Shown: positions 1 to 9,836, counted from the stretch's first letter. The stretch is 64,000 nt of DNA from Paenibacillus xylanexedens (GCF_017874615.1 NZ_JAGIKV010000006.1:186001-250000), one strand, 5' to 3'. Made by a program: numbers and translations. The notes: a model not told the origin generated them from the letters alone.

Positions 1-1278
1 TTCCGGTCCATCAAAACCAATGGCAATCATGGCCATCTGAGCCGGGAATACACGCTCTGTACCTGGAATCGGCTGATAAATCTTACGACCAGTCTCATCC
101 ACAATACGCTCGATCTGTACGGTATGCAATTCTTTGAGGTTCCCCTCATCGTCTCCGACAAATTTCGTTGTCATGATAGAGAACTCACGCGGATCTTGAC
201 CAAACAACGCTTTGGCTTCCTCTTGCGCATAATCAAGTGTGTATACGTTCGGGAATTGCGGCCAAGGGTTGTTAATGCGATCACGTTCCATAGGCGCTTG
301 TGTATGCGTACCGAATTGAGTGATCGTACGACAACCATGGCGCAGCGATGTAGCCACACAGTCAGATCCTGTATCACCGCCACCAATGACGATAATATCT
401 TTATCTTTAGCGGACAGATATTGACCATCTTCCAGATTGGAGTCCAGATAACTCTTAATGCTGCCATTCAGGAAATCCATTGCGTAATGAACGCCTTTCA
501 AGTCGCTGCCTTCAATATTGAATTCACGCGGCTTCGTTGCACCACCGCACAATACAACAGCGTCATATTCATCCACCAGTTGTTGTGCTGCAATATCTTT
601 ACCAATCTCGGTGTTCGTAATGAATTGGATACCTTCTGCTTCGAGCAGATCAACACGACGTTGAACTACGTTTTTATCCAATTTCATCGTTGGGATACCG
701 TACATCAGCAATCCGCCGACACGGTCCGAACGCTCATATACGGTTACCGAGTGTCCTGCTTTATTCAACTGAGCCGCAGTAGCTAATCCCGCTGGACCTG
801 AACCTACCACAGCTACACGTCTACCCGTACGTTTTTCAGGAGGTTGGGGAACCACCCATCCTTCTTCGAAACCTTTTTCAATAATTGCTTCTTCAATCGT
901 TTTGATGGTTACAGGCTGACCAATTAAACCAACTGTACATGATCCTTCGCAAGGAGCTGGACAGACGCGACCTGTAAACTCTGGGAAATTATTCGTTTTG
1001 TGAAGGCGCTCAAGCGCTTCTCTCCACAGTCCGCGATATACAAGATTATTCCATTCTGGAATCAGGTTATGCACGGGGCAACCTGACGTGCCGCCAATCA
1101 TATCTATACCTGTATGGCAATACGGGGTACCACAATCCATGCATCGTGCACCTTGTGTTCTGAGCTCTTCTTCAGCCATGTGTTTATGAAACTCTTCCCA
1201 ATCCTTAATCCGCTCCGCTGGCTCACGATCTGTTGGCAGTTGACGTTTGTATTCCATAAATCCAGTAGGTGTAGACAT
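1..1278 (-). CDS. gltD: Glutamate synthase small (beta) subunit, 3' end cut by window
   Basis: The minus-strand reading frame is open to the window edge, so the C-terminus is missing (about 426 codons are present). The protein starts MSTPTGFMEYKRQLPTDREP and carries an N-terminal cysteine-rich Fe-S region (CMDCGTPYC, CPVHN, CPAPCEGSC). An FAD-binding motif (VVGSGPAGLATA) and an NADPH-binding motif (VIGGGDTGSDC) follow. This is the canonical layout of the NADPH-dependent small subunit, which feeds electrons to the large subunit that converts glutamine and 2-oxoglutarate to two glutamates. The ATG at 1276-1278 has a weak GGGGG ribosome binding site. No large-subunit gene lies upstream: the preceding gene on this strand is folA, about 600 bp away. 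The gene is therefore probably transcribed alone here. The subunit could also serve related oxidoreductases, but the identity of the family is clear. Confidence 0.95.
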   Translation of the reverse strand, partial: MSTPTGFMEYKRQLPTDREPAERIKDWEEFHKHMAEEELRTQGARCMDCGTPYCHTGIDMIGGTSGCPVHNLIPEWNNLVYRGLWREALERLHKTNNFPEFTGRVCPAPCEGSCTVGLIGQPVTIKTIEEAIIEKGFEEGWVVPQPPEKRTGRRVAVVGSGPAGLATAAQLNKAGHSVTVYERSDRVGGLLMYGIPTMKLDKNVVQRRVDLLEAEGIQFITNTEIGKDIAAQQLVDEYDAVVLCGGATKPREFNIEGSDLKGVHYAMDFLNGSIKSYLDSNLEDGQYLSAKDKDIIVIGGGDTGSDCVATSLRHGCRTITQFGTHTQAPMERDRINNPWPQFPNVYTLDYAQEEAKALFGQDPREFSIMTTKFVGDDEGNLKELHTVQIERIVDETGRKIYQPIPGTERVFPAQMAMIAIGFDGPE

Positions 1279-1804
1279 CTTACGTTTTCCCCCATCCGTT
1301 CTTGTCTTAATCCCTTCATGTGCATGGTTCTATATGAAATGGATTACTCATTACTTGAGTTTTTGTCTATTGTATCACAAAATCTTCTCGAAGATATTTC
1401 AATTATAGTAGCATTTACTGTGCTGAATATTAAATGGATTATCCGCATAATTATTTGTATTTTATACATCATATCTTTCAGGTCTACCCATGGTCAATAC
1501 CCTTATTTTGGTGTTAAATGTGGTTTTGAACTGCAAAATCTGGTGTGTGTTAAAGAAATAAAAGGTCGAAACGTTAAGTGAATGTTAGATAATTTGTCAT
1601 CAAATCCAACATATTTTGCTATAAATCGTTCTCAATTCCGAATATCAGACCTGTTTTAGGGCTTCACAACGTTAAAACCCCAAAACTTATACACTTTTTT
1701 ACTGTTTAATGCTTGGGCGTATGTATAATATACATAAATACCAATTACTTATGTTATATTAATGTTATATGTATTCCAGTTTAAACAAGTGACTCATTTT
1801 TTTA
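1279..1804. other. Intergenic region upstream of gltD, no gene seen
   Basis: This AT-rich stretch between gltD and the folA terminator has no ORF with a ribosome binding site or protein-like composition. It presumably carries the gltD promoter and its regulatory sites. The remainder shows only weak inverted repeats. Confidence 0.6.
1369..1407 (-). promoter_or_regulatory. Candidate gltD promoter elements with a small palindrome
   Basis: Reading toward gltD, there is an extended -10 (TGATACAAT, hexamer at 1369-1374) about 95 bp before the start codon, and a second TATAAT at 1402-1407. Between them sits ATCTTC-TC-GAAGAT (1382-1395), two 6-bp arms with a 2-nt spacer, which could be an operator. 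No good -35 hexamer is visible for either -10, so the promoter call is tentative. Confidence 0.35.
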
Positions 1805-1846
1805 TAAAGAAAAGACGCTGTTCACGAATATTTCGCAATCAGCGCC
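1805..1846 (-). terminator. Rho-independent terminator of thyA-folA
   Basis: On the minus strand GGCGCTG (1840-1846) pairs with CAGCGTC (1814-1820). An inner CGAA/TTCG stem lies between them, and a T-rich tail (TTTTCTTT) follows. It lies about 50 nt after the folA stop. Confidence 0.75.
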
Positions 1847-1893
1847 TCTCATCATACAGATACGATCGAAGTCAGGAATTTCTTATGCCATAT

Positions 1894-2382
1894 TTACCGT
1901 TTACGTTCGTAAAATTCGAATGTATACGCATGAACATTTTTTTCATCCTGTTCGCCTTCAATCTGTTCAATCAGTTCCCATTCGGACCAATCCACTTCAG
2001 GGAAAAACGTATCTCCCTCAAAATTCTCATGAATTTTGGTCACCACAAGACGATCTGCAAGTGGCAGGAACTCACGATACACTTGGGAACCCCCAATTAC
2101 GCACAGTTCCTCACCTTTGGTTACACTCAGACCCTCCTCAATCGTATGTACGACTTCAGCCTGTTCCACCTTGTAGTTCAGATCTCTTGTCACTACGATA
2201 TTACGACGCTGAGGAAGCGGCTTACCGCCAAAAGATTCCCACGTATTACGTCCCATGATAATGGTTTTGTTCAGCGTACGTTGTTTGAAAAAGGCCATAT
2301 CCTTGGGTAAACGCCATGGAATCGAATTATTCAATCCGATCACACCGTTCTCCCCCATTGCCCATACCAATTCAATACTCAA
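1894..2382 (-). CDS. folA: Dihydrofolate reductase
   Basis: This 162-aa protein has the usual length and motifs of chromosomal DHFR: ELVWAMGENGVIG at the N-terminus, the substrate/NADPH motif IIMGRNTWES, and the glycine pair in CVIGGSQVYR. It reduces dihydrofolate to tetrahydrofolate with NADPH, replenishing the cofactor oxidised by ThyA. The start is a TTG (2380-2382) preceded by a strong GGAGG at 9-nt spacing. It lies 50 nt downstream of thyA on the same strand, the usual thyA-folA pairing, and ends before a terminator at 1805-1846. Some databases name it dfrA. Confidence 0.96.
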   Translation of the reverse strand: MSIELVWAMGENGVIGLNNSIPWRLPKDMAFFKQRTLNKTIIMGRNTWESFGGKPLPQRRNIVVTRDLNYKVEQAEVVHTIEEGLSVTKGEELCVIGGSQVYREFLPLADRLVVTKIHENFEGDTFFPEVDWSEWELIEQIEGEQDEKNVHAYTFEFYERKR

Positions 2383-2432
2383 GGGTAATACCCTCCTTCA
2401 ATCCAAGTCTCTTGTCGAGATTGAACACATAA

Positions 2433-3227
2433 TTAGACTGCAATTGGAGCTTTAATGCCCGGATGATGCTGATAGTTCTCAAACTCAAAATCTTCAAACT
2501 TATAATCAAAAATAGAATCCGGTTTACGCTTGATTACCAGCTTAGGTAAAGCATAAGGTTCACGCTCTAGCTGAGTTTTAACCTGATCCACATGGTTAGA
2601 GTAGATGTGAACATCCCCTCCAGACCAGATGAAATCACCCACCTCAAGATCACATTGCTGGGCGATCATATGCGTCAAGAGCGCATAACTCGCGATGTTA
2701 AACGGCAATCCGAGGAACGTATCCACGGAACGCATCGTAAGCATACATGATAATTTACCCTCTGCAACGTAAAACTGAAACGCAAAATGACAAGGTGGAA
2801 GCTTCATATTGTTGATCTCAGCCACATTCCATGCGCTGACAAGGTGACGACGCGAATCCGGATTATTTTTGATCGAATCAATGACTGCAGCGATCTGATC
2901 AATTTTTTCTCCGTTCGGTGCTTCCCATGTGCGCCACTGCGAGCCGTATACCGGACCAAGATCCCCATTTTCGTCCGCCCAGTCGTCCCAGATCTTCACA
3001 CCGTTTTCTTTCAAATAAGATATATTGGTATCGCCACTCAAAAACCACAACAGTTCATGAATAACCGATTTGAGATGAATTCGTTTGGTTGTTACCAGCG
3101 GAAATCCTTCGGAGAGATCATAACGGAGTTGTCTTCCAAATACAGATTGTGTTCCTGTTCCTGTACGGTCTCCTTTATGCACGCCGTTGTTCAGTATATC
3201 CTGCAATAAATCGAGATAGTTTTTCAA
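2433..3227 (-). CDS. thyA: Thymidylate synthase
   Basis: At 264 aa it matches the E. coli-type ThyA in length. The nucleophile is Cys146 in [12 protein letters not shown], and the folate/dUMP-binding motifs [10 protein letters not shown] and [18 protein letters not shown] are intact. It methylates dUMP to dTMP using methylenetetrahydrofolate, producing dihydrofolate for the next gene, folA. The start codon is TTG (3225-3227) with a GAGGGG ribosome binding site 8 nt upstream. No other start gives the conserved [13 protein letters not shown]-terminus. The roughly 400 bp upstream contain several tandem hairpins, described separately. Confidence 0.97.
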   Translation of the reverse strand: MKNYLDLLQDILNNGVHKGDRTGTGTQSVFGRQLRYDLSEGFPLVTTKRIHLKSVIHELLWFLSGDTNISYLKENGVKIWDDWADENGDLGPVYGSQWRTWEAPNGEKIDQIAAVIDSIKNNPDSRRHLVSAWNVAEINNMKLPPCHFAFQFYVAEGKLSCMLTMRSVDTFLGLPFNIASYALLTHMIAQQCDLEVGDFIWSGGDVHIYSNHVDQVKTQLEREPYALPKLVIKRKPDSIFDYKFEDFEFENYQHHPGIKAPIAV

Positions 3228-3620
3228 ATTATATTCCCCTCACTAAAGAATATTTACACTTACCACTCCGATGACAGAACAACCTTCCGATCGCTGTTAT
3301 CCCCAGATTTTTTTGATTTCCTTTTCCAAAGGTAAAATCCGGGGATAAAGGCGAAGCGTATGCTTCCGATGCAGCTTTCCTTCAGAAAGCTTTTAGTTCC
3401 GCTTCTACAGGTTTTTTCTGTCCTCTACGTTCTCGTGTAAAAGGTTAGTTTAACTAAATATATAGACCGTGATTGGCTTGGAGCCACATCATGACTGATC
3501 ATTACTACAGTGTACCACAATTGAGTTGTTGGATAAAATCAATTCACTAAAACTTGTGAGCGTGTAAATTTTCATCATATCACATACACGAGTATCTTAA
3601 ATTTCTCGGCTCTTGCTCAG
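3228..3620. other. Long thyA upstream region without a gene
   Basis: No coding region is visible. The proximal part (3297-3391) is strongly structured. Farther up, an extended -10 (TGGTACACT on the minus strand, 3509-3517) could start the thyA transcript, which would give a leader of nearly 300 nt. A TTAGTT-T-AACTAA palindrome lies at about 3445-3457. Confidence 0.45.
3297..3391 (-). repeat. Cluster of three hairpins in the thyA leader (possible interspersed repeat)
   Basis: Three stem-loops lie in tandem. The largest pairs TTATCCCC (3297-3304) with GGGGATAA (3341-3348) and GATTTT (3306-3311) with AAAATC (3334-3339), and it encloses CCTTT/AAAGG (3320-3332). Next are GAAGC/GCTTC (3353-3366) and AGCTTTC/GAAAGCT (3373-3391). 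None has a U-tract in the minus direction, so these are not simple terminators. They could be a structured leader RNA or a copy of a Paenibacillus palindromic repeat. Confidence 0.55.
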
Positions 3621-3660
3621 AAAAAAGAGACGAATAACGCGTTAACGTCATTCGTCTCTT
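3621..3660 (-). terminator. Rho-independent terminator of the pdh operon
   Basis: AAGAGACGAAT (3625-3635) pairs with ATTCGTCTCTT (3650-3660). On the minus strand the stem is followed by six U residues (3621-3626). It lies 45 nt after the pdhD stop. Confidence 0.9.
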
Positions 3661-3704
3661 CTGATATACGTATAATGCCGGACGGATCCGAAGCTTAGAT
3701 GATC

Positions 3705-5120
3705 TTAACGGGAGATGATGTGGATCGGGTGACCCATAACCAATTCCGCAGCTTCCATCACGATTTCGCCCAAAGTTGGGTGAGCGTGAATTGTGAGAGC
3801 CAGATCTTCCAAAGTTGCGCCCATCTCAATTGCCAAACCAAGCTCAGCAATCAAGTTGGAAGCTTCCAGACCTACGATTTGGCAACCCAATACAAGGCCG
3901 CTTTCTTCGTCAGCTACGATTTTCACGAAGCCTTCAGCGTGGTTCAAAGATACAGCACGGCCGTTACCCGCATAAGGGAACTTGCCTGCTTTTACTTTGT
4001 AACCTTTTTCTTTAGCTTCTTTTTCAGTGTAACCTACGCTGGAACACTCTGGATCTGTGAACACAACAGCTGGCATACATTTGTAGTCAACTACAGATGG
4101 TTGTCCTGCGATTGCTTCAGCAGCCACTTTACCTTCATAAGAAGCTTTGTGTGCCAGAGCCAGACCAGATACGATATCACCAATTGCAAAGATTTGCGGG
4201 ATGCTAGTACGGCCTTGGTGGTCAACTTTAACGAAACCACGCTCGTCAACGTCTACGCCAATCAGGTCCAGACCAAGCTCACCATCTGTATTTGGACGAC
4301 GTCCAACGGTAACGAGCAGATAGTCTGCAGTTACTTCTTTGGACTCACCATTCACAGAATATTTAACAGTTACATCTTTCTCCGTTTGCTCAGCACTTTC
4401 TGCTTTTGCACCCGTTACGATTTCGATGCCTGTTTTCTTCATGTTTTTAGCCACGAGGCTAGTCATGTCTTTATCGAAACCTGGCAGTACTGTATCCAAA
4501 CCTTCGATGATTGTTACTTTTGCACCGAATTTGGAGTACATTTGACCAAGCTCAGCACCGATATATCCGCCACCGATAACGATCATGCTTTTTGGTACTT
4601 CAGGCAAGTTCAGAGCTTCTGTCGAAGACAGAATGCGTCCGCCAAACGGGAAAGGTTTCAGTTCGATTGGACGGGAACCTGTTGCAATAATTGCATTTTT
4701 AAATTTGTAACGTGGAGACTCGTGGTCATTGAATACACGAGCTTCGTTTTCGTTGATGAACATGCACTCACCGTTGAAAACTTCAACTTTGTTGCCTTTG
4801 AGCAAACCAGCTACGCCGCCAGTCATTTTCTTAACAACGCCGTTTTTGAACTCTTGAGTTTTGCTGAAGTCCACTTTTACGTTCTCAGCAGAGATACCAA
4901 AAGCTTCACCGTGAAGTGCAGACTCATATTGGTGTGCAGCCGAGATCAGGGCTTTGGATGGAATACATCCACGGTTCAAACAAACACCGCCCAGTTCGGA
5001 TTTGTCTACGATCAATACGCTTTGGCCCAGTTGAGCAGCGCGGATGGCAGCTACATAGCCGCCAGGACCCGCACCAATTACTAATGTGTCGATATTGAGA
5101 GAAGCGTCGCCTACTACCAT
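3705..5120 (-). CDS. pdhD: Dihydrolipoyl dehydrogenase (E3) of pyruvate dehydrogenase
   Basis: This 471-aa flavoprotein has the FAD motif [12 protein letters not shown] near residue 15 and the redox disulfide in [12 protein letters not shown] (Cys47/Cys52). It also has the NAD motif [13 protein letters not shown] and the C-terminal catalytic HAHPTLGE (about His447). It reoxidises the dihydrolipoyl group of E2 and passes the electrons to NAD+. A GGAGGTG ribosome binding site precedes the ATG. It is the last gene of a four-gene pdh operon: pdhC ends 3 nt upstream, and a strong terminator follows. Because E3 is shared between 2-oxoacid dehydrogenases, it may also serve the 2-oxoglutarate complex. 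Confidence 0.97.
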   Translation of the reverse strand: MVVGDASLNIDTLVIGAGPGGYVAAIRAAQLGQSVLIVDKSELGGVCLNRGCIPSKALISAAHQYESALHGEAFGISAENVKVDFSKTQEFKNGVVKKMTGGVAGLLKGNKVEVFNGECMFINENEARVFNDHESPRYKFKNAIIATGSRPIELKPFPFGGRILSSTEALNLPEVPKSMIVIGGGYIGAELGQMYSKFGAKVTIIEGLDTVLPGFDKDMTSLVAKNMKKTGIEIVTGAKAESAEQTEKDVTVKYSVNGESKEVTADYLLVTVGRRPNTDGELGLDLIGVDVDERGFVKVDHQGRTSIPQIFAIGDIVSGLALAHKASYEGKVAAEAIAGQPSVVDYKCMPAVVFTDPECSSVGYTEKEAKEKGYKVKAGKFPYAGNGRAVSLNHAEGFVKIVADEESGLVLGCQIVGLEASNLIAELGLAIEMGATLEDLALTIHAHPTLGEIVMEAAELVMGHPIHIISR

Positions 5121-5123
5121 ATC

Positions 5124-6443
5124 TTACACCTCCATAACAAGCAGCTCAGGGTTAGCGAGCAGCTGTTTAATGTAATTCATAAAGTTTTGTGCTGTTGCGC
5201 CATCGATGATACGGTGGTCAAAGCTCAGGGAAAGAGCCATTACAGGTGCTGCAACTACTTCGCCGTTTTTGATCACTGCTTTTTCGCTGATGCGTCCTGT
5301 TCCGAGAATAGCAACTTCAGGGAAGTTGATGATTGGAGTGAAGAACATACCGCCAGCAGAACCGATGTTACTGATGGAGATTGTGCTTCCTCTCATTTCA
5401 TTCGCGCTCAATTTGCCCTCACGACCACGAGCAGCCAGATCACGGATAGAATCAGCAATCATCCAGATGGATTTACGATCAGCATCTTTGATAACAGGAA
5501 CGATCAAGCCGTTGTCTGTATCTGTAGCGATACCGATGTTGTAGTATTTTTTGTAAACAATTTCGTTAGCTTCTTCATCAATCATAGCGTTCAGAGCCGG
5601 GAATTGGCGGGAAGCCGCAACCAGTGCTTTAACGATGAATGGCAGATAAGTAACTTTTGTTCCTTTTTTCTCTGCAATTGGTTTCATGCGAGTACGGAAA
5701 GCAACCAATTCAGTTACGTCCACTTCGTCCATGATTGTAACGTGAGGTGCTGTGTAAGCCGATTTAACCATCGCATTAGAGATCGCTTTACGGATACCTT
5801 TGAATGGTACGCGCTCTTCTTCAACGTGTTGATCAGCTGTAGCTGCTGGTGCTGCGGATTTTTTCTCTTCTTGAGCCGGAGCTTCGGAAGATGCCGCTGC
5901 GGAAGAACCGCCACCGTTTTTGAAGGATTCAACATCTTCTTTGGTTACTTTACCGTTGTTGCCAGTGCCGCTAACCTGAGCGATGTCTACACCTTGTTCG
6001 CGAGCAAATTTACGCACGCTTGGTGTTGCCAGAACGTCTTTGGCAGGTACTGCCGGAACGCTGTTGTTGCCGCCTTCTTTAGCTGCATCCGAGCTGGAAG
6101 CTGCTGCAGAAGAACCGCTTGTGTCAGCTCCGCCTTGAGCTGCATCTTTCTCTTGCTCGCCTTGATCGCCAGCAGGAGCGTCGTCTTGCTCAGGAAGTTC
6201 GCCTTCTGCATCGATGATCGCTACAACTTCACCAACGTGGCAGACTTGACCGTCTTTAGCGAATACTTCTGTAACTGTTCCGTTAACCGGACAAGGTACT
6301 TCTACAACCGCTTTGTCGTTCTGTACTTCCATGATGATGTCGTCGTCAGTTACTTTGTCACCGACTTTGATGTGCATCTTGATGATTTCGCCTTCGTGCA
6401 GGCCTTCGCCCAATTCAGGGAATTTATATTCAAATTTAGCCAA
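5124..6443 (-). CDS. pdhC: Pyruvate dehydrogenase E2, dihydrolipoyl acetyltransferase
   Basis: The 439-aa protein has one lipoyl domain (residues 1-80, lipoylated Lys44 in [11 protein letters not shown]), then an Ala/Gln/Ser/Glu-rich flexible linker. A peripheral-subunit-binding domain follows ([15 protein letters not shown]), a second Ala/Ser-rich linker, and the catalytic domain ending with [11 protein letters not shown] (His about 410). It transfers acetyl groups to CoA and forms the core of the complex. I chose the TTG at 6441-6443 because an AGGAGG lies 8 nt upstream and the protein then begins [15 protein letters not shown], as in homologues. The longer in-frame ATG version has no such site. 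It lies between pdhB and pdhD. Confidence 0.95.
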   Translation of the reverse strand: MAKFEYKFPELGEGLHEGEIIKMHIKVGDKVTDDDIIMEVQNDKAVVEVPCPVNGTVTEVFAKDGQVCHVGEVVAIIDAEGELPEQDDAPAGDQGEQEKDAAQGGADTSGSSAAASSSDAAKEGGNNSVPAVPAKDVLATPSVRKFAREQGVDIAQVSGTGNNGKVTKEDVESFKNGGGSSAAASSEAPAQEEKKSAAPAATADQHVEEERVPFKGIRKAISNAMVKSAYTAPHVTIMDEVDVTELVAFRTRMKPIAEKKGTKVTYLPFIVKALVAASRQFPALNAMIDEEANEIVYKKYYNIGIATDTDNGLIVPVIKDADRKSIWMIADSIRDLAARGREGKLSANEMRGSTISISNIGSAGGMFFTPIINFPEVAILGTGRISEKAVIKNGEVVAAPVMALSLSFDHRIIDGATAQNFMNYIKQLLANPELLVMEV

Positions 6444-6619
6444 CTGAAAAACCTCCTTGATTATGTGCTCAATCCTGAAAACAACCCTTAACTCCAAGAA
6501 ACAACTGTTACTGCTAATGCAAATAACTGTTACTCAAGGGGCTAATGGCTGTTTACAGTGCAGCTTGCGCTGCGGTGTGAATCACCATACTGCGCCTTGC
6601 GGCATGTCAGATGATTAAA

Positions 6620-7597
6620 TTAGAAATTTACGACTTTGTTAACCGCAGCAATGATACGCGCCGGGTTAGGCAGCCATGTATCTTCGATTTGTGCAAATGG
6701 ATATACAGTGTCCGGACCAGCTACACGCAGAACCGGCGCTTCCAAGTGCAGGATTGCTTTTTCATTGATTTGGGCAATGACTTCAGCTGCAACACCTGCG
6801 CTCTTTTGAGCTTCCTGTACAACAATTGCACGGTTTGTTTTCTTAACGGAAGCAACGATAGTATCGATGTCGATCGGGCTAACCGTACGAAGGTCGATAA
6901 CTTCAACTTTGATTCCTTGTTTTTCGAGTTCATCTGCTGCTTTCACAGAAGTGTGAACCATCATACCGTAAGTAATAATCGTTACATCGGAACCTTCACG
7001 AACAACGTTCGCTTTGCCCAATTCAACAACGTAATCTTCTTCAGGCACTTCTGCACGGAAAGCATGGTACAAGTTCAAGTGCTCCATGAAGAATACAGGA
7101 TCGTTATCGCGAATAGAAGCGATCATCAGACCTTTTGCATCGTAAGGGTTAGAAGGAATTACGACTTTGATACCTGGTGTTTGCGTGAGCAGACCTTCCA
7201 GGGAATCTGTATGCAATTCTGCCGCTTTTACGCCGCCACCGAATGGTGTACGGAATACGATTGGAGAATTGTATTTTCCACCGGAGCGGAAACGCATACG
7301 AGCAGCTTGCACTACCATTTGGTCAAGGGCTTCGAAGATAAAACCAACGAATTGGATCTCAGCAACCGGACGGAAGCCTTGTACACCCAGACCTACAGCC
7401 AGACCACCAATAGCGGACTCAGCCAGTGGTGTATCAAATACACGCTCTTCGCCAAACTCTTTTTGCAGACCTTCCGTTACACGGAAAACGCCGCCTACAT
7501 TACCTACGTCTTCACCGAAAAGCAGAACGTTAGGATCACGTTTCAACTCCACGCGAAGCGCATCACGGATTGCTTCTTTCATGTTCATTTGTGCCAT
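6620..7597 (-). CDS. pdhB: Pyruvate dehydrogenase E1 component, beta subunit
   Basis: With the ATG at 7595-7597 the protein is 325 aa and begins [15 protein letters not shown], the same length as the B. subtilis protein. Conserved motifs include [32 protein letters not shown], and RYRSGG-like [12 protein letters not shown]. With the alpha subunit it performs the thiamine-diphosphate-dependent decarboxylation of pyruvate and acetylates the E2 lipoyl group. An AAGGAGG lies upstream. Upstream in-frame ATGs within the ribosome binding region exist but give a non-conserved extension. About 175 nt separate it from pdhC, without an obvious terminator. Confidence 0.95.
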   Translation of the reverse strand: MAQMNMKEAIRDALRVELKRDPNVLLFGEDVGNVGGVFRVTEGLQKEFGEERVFDTPLAESAIGGLAVGLGVQGFRPVAEIQFVGFIFEALDQMVVQAARMRFRSGGKYNSPIVFRTPFGGGVKAAELHTDSLEGLLTQTPGIKVVIPSNPYDAKGLMIASIRDNDPVFFMEHLNLYHAFRAEVPEEDYVVELGKANVVREGSDVTIITYGMMVHTSVKAADELEKQGIKVEVIDLRTVSPIDIDTIVASVKKTNRAIVVQEAQKSAGVAAEVIAQINEKAILHLEAPVLRVAGPDTVYPFAQIEDTWLPNPARIIAAVNKVVNF

Positions 7598-7698
7598 TTG
7601 CTTCATTTCCTCCTTAAACATTGACAGTTCACATTTGAATTCGTACATGTATACCGGGACATTAAAGTCGCGGATGTTTATGCTTTATCGGAAAAAAC

Positions 7699-8766
7699 TT
7701 ATTGGAAATCAGCTTTTTGCTCTTCCAAGTGCTTAGGCGTTTGTTCGAACATGCTGTCGATCAAGCCTGAAATCGTCATTTTCTCGGTTTTTTCCGCTTT
7801 TTTGATCTCTTCATTTACTTTAGCTTTTGCTTCTTCTTTCACACGTGCTGTATCTTCTTCAGTCCAAAGACCTTTTTTCTCCAGATATTTAGCGAAACGT
7901 GCGATAGGATCTTTAGCAGACCATTCTGCCTCTTCTTCTTTTGTACGATACTTGGAAGCATCATCCGAAAGGGAGTGAGGACGGAAACGGTAAGTTACTG
8001 CTTCGATCAATGTTGCGCCTTCTCCGTTACGTCCACGCTCAGCAGCTTCCTGAACAGCTTTGATAACAGCGAAGATGTCCATACCGTCAACTTTAACACC
8101 TTTGATACCTGCCGCTACCGCTTTGTGAGCGATGGAAAGAGCTGCAGTTTGTTTAGCAAAAGGAGTAGTGATGGCATAACCATTGTTTTGTACAAAGAAG
8201 ATAACAGGCAGTTTGTATACACCAGCGTAGTTCAGACCTTCATAGAAGTCACCTTCAGAAGAACCGCCATCACCTGTATACGTGATAACAACTTGTTTTT
8301 GTTTCTTCAATTTGTAACCCATAGCGATACCCATTGCATGCAGAATTTGTGCACCAATGATGATTTGTGGCATCAAGACATTAACGCCATCTGGAATTTG
8401 TCCACCATGTTGGTGTCCACGGGAGTACAAGAATGCTTGATAAAGAGGAAGTCCGTGCCATACGAGTTGCGGAATGTCACGATAGCCAGGACATACAAAG
8501 TCTTCTTTTTCAATTGCAAATTCACTACCAACCATTGTCGCTTCTTGACCAGATACTGGAGCATAGAAACCAAGACGACCTTGACGGCCCAGGTTTACTG
8601 CACGGTCATCCCAAGTACGGGTAAATACCATGCGGTACATAATTTCTTTTAATTGATCATCGGAAAGTGTAGGCATCATGTCTTTGTTAACAATTTCGCC
8701 GTCAGGAGACAGCACGGACAGAGCTTCTACATCCTCTGTATACACTTCATAAGGAACCTTGCTCAT
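7699..8766 (-). CDS. pdhA: Pyruvate dehydrogenase E1 component, alpha subunit
   Basis: The 355-aa protein carries the thiamine-diphosphate/Mg motif (GDGGSSEGDFYEGLNYAG) and the phosphorylation-loop-like RFRPHSLSDDASKYRT. It is the first gene of pdhABCD. The ATG at 8764-8766 is preceded by GAGGTGAAG. An in-frame upstream start would add 12 residues not found in the family. A consensus sigma-A promoter lies 55-85 nt upstream. Together with PdhB it forms the E1 tetramer that decarboxylates pyruvate at the entry to the TCA cycle. Confidence 0.96.
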   Translation of the reverse strand: MSKVPYEVYTEDVEALSVLSPDGEIVNKDMMPTLSDDQLKEIMYRMVFTRTWDDRAVNLGRQGRLGFYAPVSGQEATMVGSEFAIEKEDFVCPGYRDIPQLVWHGLPLYQAFLYSRGHQHGGQIPDGVNVLMPQIIIGAQILHAMGIAMGYKLKKQKQVVITYTGDGGSSEGDFYEGLNYAGVYKLPVIFFVQNNGYAITTPFAKQTAALSIAHKAVAAGIKGVKVDGMDIFAVIKAVQEAAERGRNGEGATLIEAVTYRFRPHSLSDDASKYRTKEEEAEWSAKDPIARFAKYLEKKGLWTEEDTARVKEEAKAKVNEEIKKAEKTEKMTISGLIDSMFEQTPKHLEEQKADFQ

Positions 8767-8821
8767 TTTTTTCTTCACCTCAACAAAAAATTTGAATATC
8801 AAGTTCCGCTGTTATAATATT

Positions 8822-8851
8822 ATTATACACCTGTTTCACTCCATACGTCAA
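8822..8851 (-). promoter_or_regulatory. Sigma-A promoter of pdhABCD
   Basis: On the minus strand TTGACG (8846-8851) and TATAAT (8822-8827) are separated by 18 nt. The start codon of pdhA lies about 55 nt downstream of the -10. It is one of the best consensus promoters in the window. Confidence 0.8.
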
Positions 8852-8942
8852 AGAAATCCGTAATTTTTTTATGTTTCCTGCCGGATTGTATGTATAACAG
8901 GGGCTTAATATTGGTATAACAGCATAATACATGATTGCGTGT

Positions 8943-8970
8943 TTGACCTAACCCCGCACAAGGGTAATCT
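8943..8970 (+). promoter_or_regulatory. Candidate promoter for the esterase gene
   Basis: TTGACC (8943-8948) and TAATCT (8965-8970) are spaced by 16 nt, 52 nt before the ATG at 9023. The fit is moderate and the call tentative. Confidence 0.35.
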
Positions 8971-9022
8971 TACCGTATTGCACGGTCGAATGCAAAAAAT
9001 TAACCGAGAAAGGTGACGTTTT

Positions 9023-9757
9023 ATGACGGATTCCCGCTATTTGAAACGCACGATTGTGAAGGAAGAGATTGAAAGTCGCTATCTCGGAGAGAAGCGAACG
9101 CTCCGTATTTACCTTCCTCCTGGCTATAACGAATTGCTTAGCTACCCTGTCGTTTATTGTCAGGATGGCGAAGAGTTTTTTAATTTCGGACGAATTGCCA
9201 CAACAGCTAACCAAATTATTCTGGACGAAGGAGCCGAACCCTTCATTATTGTAGGGGTTCAGGTCGATGTGTCTGTGAGAACGCAGGAATATGCTCCATT
9301 CGGAGATCGTTTCAAGGCATATACCGCTTGCTTCGCTGAAGAGATTATTCCCTATATAGAAGAGAAATATCCTGTACGTCCTTCTCCGCAGGAACGCATT
9401 CTTGCCGGAGACTCGCTTGGTGGCAGTGTTTCGCTTCATCTTGCTCTGTTATATCCGGATCTGTTCACACGTGTGATCAGCCTGTCTGGCGCCTTCTACT
9501 CTGCTTCACAGGAAATCTATGCCGCAACTGAAGATCTCTCTTGGCTCTCGATCTGGATGATCGTTGGTTTGCAGGAGACTGATTTCGAGGCAGACACGGG
9601 TACGTATAATTTTGTTCAATTAAACCGGGATACTCGAGAATTGCTGGAAAAACGTGGTGCCCTCGTCTCCTACCAGGAGAAAGACGGAAAACACCAATGG
9701 GGTTTTTGGCAGAAGGAATTGCCCGAAGCATTACTTTATTTTCTCCAGGAAAGATAA
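9023..9757 (+). CDS. Alpha/beta-hydrolase esterase (enterochelin-esterase-like)
   Basis: The 244-aa protein belongs to the putative esterase group related to Fes/YbbA-type serine hydrolases. The nucleophile elbow is GDSLGG (Ser about 142), an acid is likely in the IVGLQETDFEADTG region, and His lies in GKHQWGFW near the C-terminus. An oxyanion-type segment, YLPPGYNELLSYPVVYCQDG, lies near the N-terminus. No signal peptide is present, so it should be cytoplasmic. The substrate is unknown; relatives hydrolyse siderophore or acyl esters. It stands alone on the plus strand between pdhA and the phosphatase, with an AAAGGTGA ribosome binding site and its own terminator. An antisense ORF overlapping its start was discounted. 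Confidence 0.85.
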   Translation: MTDSRYLKRTIVKEEIESRYLGEKRTLRIYLPPGYNELLSYPVVYCQDGEEFFNFGRIATTANQIILDEGAEPFIIVGVQVDVSVRTQEYAPFGDRFKAYTACFAEEIIPYIEEKYPVRPSPQERILAGDSLGGSVSLHLALLYPDLFTRVISLSGAFYSASQEIYAATEDLSWLSIWMIVGLQETDFEADTGTYNFVQLNRDTRELLEKRGALVSYQEKDGKHQWGFWQKELPEALLYFLQER

Positions 9758-9774
9758 AAGGACCACTTTAACAG

Positions 9775-9800
9775 GCGGCTGAAATGCCGCTATTTTTTTT
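9775..9800 (+). terminator. Rho-independent terminator of the esterase gene
   Basis: GCGGC (9775-9779) pairs with GCCGC (9786-9790) and is followed by eight T residues at 9793-9800, 18 nt after the stop. Confidence 0.8.
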
Positions 9801-9836
9801 CATTTTAATGATCCCGCTTACAATTGTAACCTGAAA

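Noticed and set aside
3699..5084. 461-aa plus-strand ORF opposite pdhD
   Set aside because: Its composition is unnatural (rich in Cys, Phe, Tyr, His) and it is the exact antisense of a conserved gene. No ribosome binding site or promoter.
5187..6491. 434-aa plus-strand ORF opposite pdhC
   Set aside because: Same antisense artefact, caused by codon bias of pdhC. Long runs of Cys/Phe/Ser without domain motifs.
6611..7624. 337-aa plus-strand ORF opposite pdhB
   Set aside because: Antisense shadow of a well-supported gene, no initiation signals.
8948..9439. 163-aa minus-strand ORF overlapping the esterase
   Set aside because: The opposite strand encodes a complete esterase with GDSLGG motif, RBS and terminator. 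The minus ORF has no family features.
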